This document shows, piece by piece, positions 58,395-64,000 of a stretch of DNA of 64,000 nucleotides (position 1 is the first letter of the stretch; each line of letters begins with the position of its first letter). This DNA is from Colwellia sp. TT2012 (GTDB taxonomy: Bacteria > Pseudomonadota > Gammaproteobacteria > Enterobacterales > Alteromonadaceae). The position numbers and the translations under genes are program-made. The notes below the pieces were generated by a model. It saw only the letters and a program-made list of their open reading frames with translations, did no database searches and was not told the origin of the DNA. Where the stretch lies: assembly GCF_001440345.1 (NCBI RefSeq), contig NZ_LJYX01000006.1, forward strand, positions 974,876-1,038,875, given 5' to 3'.

Positions 58395-59552
58395 ATGAAT
58401 TTTGATTTGACTGAAGACCAGAAAATGTTTGCTGAAACCGCCAAGCAATTTAGCGACAGCGAATTATTACCGAATGCTGCCAAGTGGGACCGAGAGCATA
58501 CCTTTCCAAAAGATGTCATTGCTAAAGCTGGGGCGTTAGGTTTTTGTGGCTTATATGCACCAGAAGAGGCCGGTGGTTTAGGGCTTAGTCGATTAGACTC
58601 ATCAATAATCTTTGAACAACTATCCATGGGTTGTACCACTACAACGGCCATGATGACTATTCATAATATGGCAACATGGATGATTGCAACATGGGGCACT
58701 GCAACAATAAAAGCGGCTTGGTGCCCAGCGTTAGTTACTGGTGAGAAGTTAGCATCCTATTGTTTAACAGAGCCAGGCTCTGGCTCTGATGCAGCATCAC
58801 TTAGTACCAGTGCAAAAATTGACGGTGACCATTATATTATCAATGGCTCGAAAATGTTTATTTCAGGTGCCGGTGAAACCGATGTTTTAGTTGTAATGGT
58901 GCGCACAGGTGAAGCGGGTGCCAAAGGTATTTCTGCCGTGGTTATTCCCGCTGACGCCGAAGGTGTTATTTATGGTAAGGCAGAAGAAAAAATGGGTTGG
59001 AATGCCCAACCGACTAAGCAAATTACGTTTGATAATGTTAAAATCCCACGAGAAAATTTACTTGCCAAAGAAGGTGAGGGCTTTTCTCTTGCCATGAAGG
59101 GACTTGATGGCGGTCGTATTAATATAGCTACTTGCTCGATTGGTACTGCGCAACAAGCGCTAAATACTGCCACGACTTATATGCAAGAACGTCAACAGTT
59201 TGGTAAACCCATTGCCGCTTTTCAAGGTTTACAATTTAAACTAGCCGATATGGCAACTGAGTTGGTCGCTGCAAGACAACTTGTGCGCTTAGCTGCTTAT
59301 AAATTAGATCAAAACGATCCCGAGAAAACCGCCTATTGTGCCATGGCAAAACGGTTTGCTACAGATATAGGTTTCCAAGTTTGTGATGCAGCCCTACAAA
59401 TTCATGGCGGCTATGGTTATATGAAAGAGTTTCCATTAGAGCGTCACTTTAGAGATGTTCGTGTTCATCAAATTCTTGAAGGTACCAATGAAATCATGCG
59501 GGTGATTATTGCCCGCCGACTATTGACTGAAGGGGCAGGACAAATACTTTAG
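58395..59552 (+). CDS. Acyl-CoA dehydrogenase, isobutyryl/2-methylbutyryl-CoA type
   Basis: 385 residues. FAD-binding CLTEPGSGSDAASL near residue 127; catalytic Glu in LEGTNEIMRVIIAR near residue 366. The TTTTAMMTIHNMATWMI segment is like that of isobutyryl-CoA dehydrogenase (ACAD8). It should give methacrylyl-CoA from valine and tiglyl-CoA from isoleucine. It sits in the ivd-type operon before two crotonase genes. Confidence 0.9.
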   Translation: MNFDLTEDQKMFAETAKQFSDSELLPNAAKWDREHTFPKDVIAKAGALGFCGLYAPEEAGGLGLSRLDSSIIFEQLSMGCTTTTAMMTIHNMATWMIATWGTATIKAAWCPALVTGEKLASYCLTEPGSGSDAASLSTSAKIDGDHYIINGSKMFISGAGETDVLVVMVRTGEAGAKGISAVVIPADAEGVIYGKAEEKMGWNAQPTKQITFDNVKIPRENLLAKEGEGFSLAMKGLDGGRINIATCSIGTAQQALNTATTYMQERQQFGKPIAAFQGLQFKLADMATELVAARQLVRLAAYKLDQNDPEKTAYCAMAKRFATDIGFQVCDAALQIHGGYGYMKEFPLERHFRDVRVHQILEGTNEIMRVIIARRLLTEGAGQIL

Positions 59553-59566
59553 GCAAAGTCTCCCGA

Positions 59567-59590
59567 TAAGGGCGTTTAACGTCCTTTTTG
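59567..59590 (+). terminator. Weak terminator-like hairpin after the acyl-CoA dehydrogenase gene
   Basis: AGGGCG-TTTAA-CGTCCT (one G-U pair) followed by TTTTG. It may reduce transcription into the downstream genes without stopping it. Confidence 0.4.
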
Positions 59591-59695
59591 TTCTAGCTAT
59601 AGATTTAAGCTAAAGCCCAAATAAGACTCAAATCAAAGTTAATATAACAGCCCATATAATAAGTACCAAGCAAAGTACCTAGTAGAGGAAAGAAA

Positions 59696-60484
59696 ATGTC
59701 TGATTATTCATCACAGTTTTTAACTGTAGAAGTTATTGCCCATACCGCCGTTGTTACCTTTAATAATCCACCCGCGCACACTTGGACGGCACAGAGCTTG
59801 GCAGACCTTCGAGATTTGGTTTTGTCGCTCAATGAAGATAAAAATATTTATGCCTTGGTCTTAACGGGAGATGGCGGTAAATTTTTCTCAGCCGGCGCTG
59901 ATCTTAATGTTTTCGCCGATGGCGATAAACAAGTTGCGAAAGATATGAGTGATATTTTTGCTCAGGCATTTGAAACGCTAGCTACTTTTCGCGGTGTTTC
60001 AATTGCAGCGATTAATGGCTACGCTATGGGCGGAGGGCTAGAAGTCGCCTTGGCTTGCGATATCCGTATTGCCGAAGAGCATGCCGTAATGGCATTACCT
60101 GAAGCAAGTGTTGGTTTATTACCTTGTGCTGGTGGTACACAAAACCTTGCCTTACTGGTCGGCGAAGGTTGGACCAAACGCATGATCTTGTGTGGTGAGC
60201 GAGTTAACGCTGATAAAGCACTAGCCATTAATTTGGTTGAAGAAGTTGTTGCTAAAGGTGAAGGCAAGCGTGCTGCCATCGCTTTAGCTGAAAAGGTTGC
60301 CAAGCAAAGTCCGGTCGCAGTAGCTGCTTGTAAACATTTAATACAAAAGAATCGCGTTATGCCCATTGAGCAAGCCCTGCCACAAGAGCGGCAAGCGTTT
60401 GTCGACTTGTTTGACTCACTTGATCAAAAAGAAGGCGTACAAGCTTTTCTAGATAAACGTAAGCCTGTCTGGCTAAATAAGTAG
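59696..60484 (+). CDS. Enoyl-CoA hydratase
   Basis: 262 residues, crotonase fold. Oxyanion loop FFSAGADLNVFADG near residue 63 and NGYAMGGGLEVALACD near residue 105; catalytic Glu in MALPEASVGLLPCAGGTQ near residue 138. It probably hydrates methacrylyl-CoA and tiglyl-CoA. AGAGGAAAGAAA precedes the ATG. It corresponds to ivdE of Shewanella. Confidence 0.9.
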   Translation: MSDYSSQFLTVEVIAHTAVVTFNNPPAHTWTAQSLADLRDLVLSLNEDKNIYALVLTGDGGKFFSAGADLNVFADGDKQVAKDMSDIFAQAFETLATFRGVSIAAINGYAMGGGLEVALACDIRIAEEHAVMALPEASVGLLPCAGGTQNLALLVGEGWTKRMILCGERVNADKALAINLVEEVVAKGEGKRAAIALAEKVAKQSPVAVAACKHLIQKNRVMPIEQALPQERQAFVDLFDSLDQKEGVQAFLDKRKPVWLNK

Positions 60485-60528
60485 TATTGATACTTTAAAA
60501 CCTAAACAGCATATAAATAGGAAAAATT

Positions 60529-61701
60529 ATGACGGACGTAGTTCTTTTTCATGAACTTAATTGTGATAACGGTAAAAAGGTTGGCGTGATCACCCTTAAT
60601 TCTCCTAAATCACTCAATGCTCTCAGTGGCAAGATGATTGGCCTACTTTACCCACAGTTGCTTATCTGGCAGCAGCAACAAAACATTGCTGCGGTGTTTT
60701 TGCAAGGCGAAGGTGAGAAAGCCTTTTGTGCCGGCGGTGATATCGTCCATTTATTTGATGCGATGAAAGGTAATGCAATAAAAGGTAGCACCAGTAATAA
60801 AGATAAAACGACAGCACTGATTGCTGACCAAACTTTCGCGCCAGAAATTGAAGAATATTTTACCCAAGAATACCAATTAGATTATTTAATTCATACCTTT
60901 AACAAACCTTTTATTGTTTGGGGCAGTGGTATTGTTATGGGGGGGGGCTTAGGTATGCTTGTTGGTGGCAGTCATCGAATTGTCACCGAAAATTCACGTA
61001 TTGCTATGCCAGAAATTAGTATTGGTTTATTCCCTGATGTCGGTGGCAGTTACTTTCTTAATAAAATGCCTGCTGGCTGTGGTTTATTTCTTGCGTTAAC
61101 CGGGGCATCAATAAATGCTGCCGATGCCAAGTATTGCCAGTTGGCCGATTATTTTATTGAACAACAACATAAAGATAACTTTCTCAATCAACTTCAAATG
61201 ATTAATTGGGGAGAGACCATCCCATTAAATCACGACAAAGCATCACAATTATTGCAAGAGTTTGAACAAGGCTCAATCAGTAAACTGCCCACTTCACAAT
61301 TAAGAGAACATCAAACACTCATAAGCCAGGTTGTGGATAACCAAGGCTTGAGTGAAATTGTCGCTGCTATCTTAACTATTGAAAATGAAGATAAATGGCT
61401 AAGTAGAGCGAAAAAATCGTTGAAAAATGGCAGTGCCTTGAGTGCCCAATTAGCTTATACGCAATTAAAATTAGGCAAAGGCCTGTCATTGGCCGAGTGT
61501 TTTCGCATGGAATTGAATTTAGCGGTTAAATGTGGACATTTCGGCGAGTTCCTTGAAGGTGTCAGGGCATTATTAATTGATAAAGATAATAGTCCACAAT
61601 GGCGATATCCGTCTATTGAGTCAATTGACAGCAAGGTGCTGGCTTGGTTTTTCGAGTCTAAATGGTCAAAAGCAGCACATCCACTGGCTAAACTTGGCTA
61701 A
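60529..61701 (+). CDS. 3-hydroxyisobutyryl-CoA hydrolase
   Basis: 390 residues, longer than simple hydratases and matching HIBCH. Motifs: FCAGGDIVHLFDA near residue 65, GIVMGGGLGMLVGGS near residue 140, MPEISIGLFPDVGGSYFL near residue 160. It frees 3-hydroxyisobutyrate, the valine-specific thioesterase step that feeds MmsB. Odd: the VMGGGLG codons contain nine consecutive G (60939-60947), a slippage-prone tract in an essential oxyanion loop. Confidence 0.92.
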   Translation: MTDVVLFHELNCDNGKKVGVITLNSPKSLNALSGKMIGLLYPQLLIWQQQQNIAAVFLQGEGEKAFCAGGDIVHLFDAMKGNAIKGSTSNKDKTTALIADQTFAPEIEEYFTQEYQLDYLIHTFNKPFIVWGSGIVMGGGLGMLVGGSHRIVTENSRIAMPEISIGLFPDVGGSYFLNKMPAGCGLFLALTGASINAADAKYCQLADYFIEQQHKDNFLNQLQMINWGETIPLNHDKASQLLQEFEQGSISKLPTSQLREHQTLISQVVDNQGLSEIVAAILTIENEDKWLSRAKKSLKNGSALSAQLAYTQLKLGKGLSLAECFRMELNLAVKCGHFGEFLEGVRALLIDKDNSPQWRYPSIESIDSKVLAWFFESKWSKAAHPLAKLG

Positions 61702-61810
61702 ATCTTGCTTAACACAGACTAAGGCAAAGACTTAGTGCTGAGTTAGCACTTGGTTCATCGACAAGATATATAACAACGATAATGACAATAATAATTTAAA
61801 AGGAATACCC

Positions 61811-62701
61811 ATGGCAAATATCGCTTTTATTGGTTTAGGTAATATGGGCGGCCCAATGGCTATTAATTTAGCTAAAGCGGGTCACCAAGTTTGTGTTTTC
61901 GATCTTTCAGCCGAAGCTGTGGCTCATGTTGTTGCCGCAGGAGCTAGTACTAAAGCCAGTGCTATAGCATGTGTGCAAGGCGCACAATTTGTTATCTCAA
62001 TGCTGCCAGCAGGTAAACATGTTGACGCGGTATACCTAGCAGAAAATACCGGACTGATTAATCATATTGAAGCGGGCTGTTTAGTTATTGACTCATCAAC
62101 AATTGATGCTGCTACTTCGTGTAAAGTCGCTAAAGCTTTAGCAACAAAGGATATCAACTTTGTTGATGCGCCGGTTTCTGGAGGTGTTGGTGGTGCGGTA
62201 GCCGGTACTTTAAGTTTTATGGTCGGTGGCAGCACTGAAGAGTTTGCTCAAGCTGAGCCGATCCTGATGGCTATGGGTAAGAATATTTTTCATGCCGGTG
62301 TCCATGGTGCCGGACAAATTGCCAAAGTATGCAATAACATGCTGTTGTCGGTATTAATGGTCGGTACCAGTGAGGCATTACAATTAGGGATTGCCAATGG
62401 CTTAGACCCCAAGGTGCTATCAAACATCATGAGTAAAAGTTCAGGCAGTAACTGGACCCTTGATGGTTATAACCCTTGTCCAGGTGTTATGGACAATGTA
62501 CCTGCCTCGAATGATTACCAGGGTGGTTTTATGGTGGATTTAATGGCTAAAGATTTAGGTTTAGCCATGGAAACCTCCTTAGCAAGTCAATCTTCTACCC
62601 CTATGGGGGCGTTAGCGCGAAGCTTATACGCTATGCATGCAGCCTCGGGCAATGGTAGTAAAGATTTTTCCAGTATATTTAAACTATTTAATAAAAAGTA
62701 A
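61811..62701 (+). CDS. mmsB: 3-hydroxyisobutyrate dehydrogenase
   Basis: NAD-dependent oxidation of 3-hydroxyisobutyrate to methylmalonate semialdehyde. It has 296 residues. Rossmann motif IGLGNMGGPMAINLAKAGH near residue 5, substrate loop DAPVSGGVGGA near residue 119, catalytic Lys in GAGQIAKVCNNM near residue 171. Its product would need mmsA, which is not in this window. Confidence 0.96.
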   Translation: MANIAFIGLGNMGGPMAINLAKAGHQVCVFDLSAEAVAHVVAAGASTKASAIACVQGAQFVISMLPAGKHVDAVYLAENTGLINHIEAGCLVIDSSTIDAATSCKVAKALATKDINFVDAPVSGGVGGAVAGTLSFMVGGSTEEFAQAEPILMAMGKNIFHAGVHGAGQIAKVCNNMLLSVLMVGTSEALQLGIANGLDPKVLSNIMSKSSGSNWTLDGYNPCPGVMDNVPASNDYQGGFMVDLMAKDLGLAMETSLASQSSTPMGALARSLYAMHAASGNGSKDFSSIFKLFNKK

Positions 62702-62711
62702 GTTGAGACAA

Positions 62712-63482
62712 ATGAAATTACAAGATAAAACAATCGTGATTACGGGTGGTGGTCAAGGACTTGGTTTGACTATGGCTATGAGCTTTGCCCAAAGTGGCGC
62801 AAATATCGCGTTAATCGATTTAAACGAACAGCAACTAAAAGAAAGTGTTGAACAAGTTAAAGCTGCTGGCCATAACAGCGTAAAAGTTAACTATTACCTA
62901 GCTAATGTCTGTAAAGAAGCTGAAGTAGAGCAAACTTTTCAACAGATCAATGAAGATTTTGGCGGCATTGACGGCTTAGTTAATAATGCCGGTATTTTAC
63001 GTGATGGTATGTTTGTAAAAGCAAAAGACGGTGTTGTCGTTAAGAAGATGTCTTTAGCAAGCTTCCAAGCAGTGATTGACGTTAACCTCACTGGCGTGTT
63101 TTTATGTGGCCGTGAAGCGGCAGTTCACATGATTGAAGGTGGCAAAGCCGGTGTTATCATTAATATGTCATCCATTGCCCGTGGTGGGAATATAGGCCAA
63201 ACCAACTATGCTGCAGCAAAAGCGGGTGTGGTTGCTATGACAACAACTTGGGCAAGAGAGCTAGGCCGTCACGGTATCCGAGTAGCTGCTATTGCTCCAG
63301 GGGTGATCCGCACAGCAATGACAGATGCAATGAAGCCTGAGATGCGCGATCGATTAGAGAAAATGAAACCTGTTGGCCGTTTAGGTGAAGCAGAAGAAAT
63401 TGCCCATACGGCGAAATATATCTTTGAAAATGAATTTTTCACCGGGCGTGTCATTGAAATTGATGGTGGCCTTTGCATGTAA
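62712..63482 (+). CDS. Short-chain dehydrogenase, probable 2-methyl-3-hydroxyacyl-CoA dehydrogenase
   Basis: 256 residues from ATG 62712 (MKLQDKTIVITGGG), eleven bases after mmsB; GTTGAGAC is the ribosome site. A longer frame that begins inside mmsB is rejected. Cofactor motif TGGGQGLG near residue 11; NNAG near residue 89; catalytic Ser/Tyr/Lys in SSIARGG...TNYAAAKAG. Position matches Shewanella ivdG, for isoleucine degradation. FabG-like relatives make the substrate inferred from context. Confidence 0.85.
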   Translation: MKLQDKTIVITGGGQGLGLTMAMSFAQSGANIALIDLNEQQLKESVEQVKAAGHNSVKVNYYLANVCKEAEVEQTFQQINEDFGGIDGLVNNAGILRDGMFVKAKDGVVVKKMSLASFQAVIDVNLTGVFLCGREAAVHMIEGGKAGVIINMSSIARGGNIGQTNYAAAKAGVVAMTTTWARELGRHGIRVAAIAPGVIRTAMTDAMKPEMRDRLEKMKPVGRLGEAEEIAHTAKYIFENEFFTGRVIEIDGGLCM

Positions 63483-63597
63483 CGTGGTCTTTTAGTCTAT
63501 ACAGGCTGTTTTTAGCGCGATACTTAGCCGATTAGTCACTACTTTGTATGATATTTATGCGAACGAACCCTTATTAGTAAACAAATAAAAATAAGTA

Positions 63598-63625
63598 TTG
63601 TACTAAATGAAAAACTCTATAGAAT
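63598..63625 (+). promoter_or_regulatory. Upstream stable-RNA promoter (rrn)
   Basis: TTGTAC, a 16-base spacer, TAGAAT, then the discriminator GCGCATCC. The same discriminator follows the second promoter 175 bases downstream. Confidence 0.75.
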
Positions 63626-63772
63626 GCGCATCCAGTTCCAAGGGGTTCAGGGAAAATGAACCATCAACGAACTGTTTTGATAAGTTATCTACTTCCTTTT
63701 AAGGTAAATCAGCTAACTTAAGCTAACGTTTTAAAGTGTTTTAAAATACTTAACTTTTAATTAAAATAAACG

Positions 63773-63800
63773 TTGACATCAAAACTCGGAAGCGTACAAT
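63773..63800 (+). promoter_or_regulatory. Main stable-RNA promoter (rrn) with UP-like element
   Basis: TTGACA, a 16-base spacer and TACAAT, followed by GCGCATCC. The 45 bases upstream are A/T tracts (for example TTTTAATTAAAATAAA), as in UP elements. The GC-rich discriminator predicts stringent control. Confidence 0.88.
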
Positions 63801-63806
63801 GCGCAT

Positions 63807-64000
63807 CCTGCTTCGGGCAAACGGCAACGTTAGCAAGGGGCGAAGGTACTTAGCGAATGCGACTAAGACCTCTTTTCTTTAACAATTAGTTATCATGCAA
63901 TTTGTGTGGACACTCACATTAATGTTGTTTTACATAGTTTTCCTTTCGGGGAGAACAAAAACGCTTAATGAATGATGTTCATGCAAATAAATATAAGTTA
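63807..64000 (+). rRNA. 5' leader of an rRNA operon (16S gene beyond the window)
   Basis: The transcribed leader contains the boxA antitermination element TCTTTAACAATTAG (63876-63889) and AATTTGTGTGGACACTCAC shortly after, both standard in gammaproteobacterial rrn leaders just before 16S. The mature 16S 5' end is not reached. The preceding ~115 bases after the SDR gene hold nothing else recognisable. Confidence 0.88.

Noticed and set aside
62637..62711. N-terminal extension of the SDR protein inside mmsB
   Set aside because: It overlaps mmsB out of frame, and the Rossmann domain starts normally at ATG 62712 with a ribosome site.

Overview
The window is one continuous chromosomal segment from a marine gammaproteobacterium of the order Alteromonadales, most likely Colwellia or a close relative. 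The evidence is low GC and AT-rich codon use, Shewanella/Colwellia-type gene neighbourhoods (ybfF-DUF2788-ybfE-fldA-fur; seqA-pgm; liu and ivd clusters), a PsrA-like TetR regulator, a DUF3718-like protein, and an rRNA leader of gammaproteobacterial type at the right edge. I see no phage, transposon, integron or CRISPR array. The genus is inferred from protein likeness and gene order, not from a search.

Layout. 1-2.35 kb (minus): 5' part of glnD, map and a DsbA-like protein. 2.5-23.3 kb (plus): the classical block rpsB-tsf-pyrH-frr-uppS-cdsA-dxr-rseP-bamA-skp-lpxD-fabZ-lpxA-lpxB-rnhB-dnaE-accA, followed by tilS. It covers translation, isoprenoid, phospholipid and lipid A synthesis, outer-membrane assembly, replication and fatty-acid initiation. 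25-30 kb: sstT, a PhnA-like protein, fur, fldA, ybfE, a DUF2788 protein and ybfF. 30-36.4 kb (plus): seqA, pgm, and a three-gene branched-chain 2-oxoacid dehydrogenase operon (E1 alpha, E1 beta, E2; no E3). 36.5-47.6 kb: a lipoprotein M2 peptidase, a triplicated non-coding array, a PsrA-like regulator, an RhlE-like helicase, a cysteine-rich unknown, a diguanylate cyclase, a Kef-type antiporter, a patatin, and a small secreted protein behind a c-di-GMP-I (GEMM) riboswitch. 47.9-63.5 kb: a divergent branched-chain amino acid catabolic island. The leucine arm (liuR, ivd, mccB, liuC, mccA, hmgL, scoA, scoB) is on minus; the valine/isoleucine arm (thiolase, acyl-CoA dehydrogenase, enoyl-CoA hydratase, HIBYL-CoA hydrolase, mmsB, SDR) is on plus. 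Palindromes of the LiuR type precede both arms. 63.5-64 kb: two tandem stable-RNA promoters and a boxA leader of an rRNA operon whose 16S gene lies beyond the window.

How it fits together. The bkd operon makes branched acyl-CoAs that feed both arms of the catabolic island. The ends are acetoacetate/acetoacetyl-CoA, acetyl-CoA and methylmalonate semialdehyde. The semialdehyde dehydrogenase (mmsA) that usually sits in the ivd operon is absent here.

Most unusual items: (1) three ~270-bp tandem units at 38.5-39.3 kb, each with a -10-like box and a perfect terminator on the minus strand, which look like a triplicated small-RNA locus; (2) the GEMM riboswitch ahead of a gene of unknown function; (3) decayed tandem copies of the rseP 3' end; (4) an in-frame duplication across the signal-cleavage region and first strand of BamA; (5) a 16-codon repeat mini-ORF bridging rnhB and dnaE.
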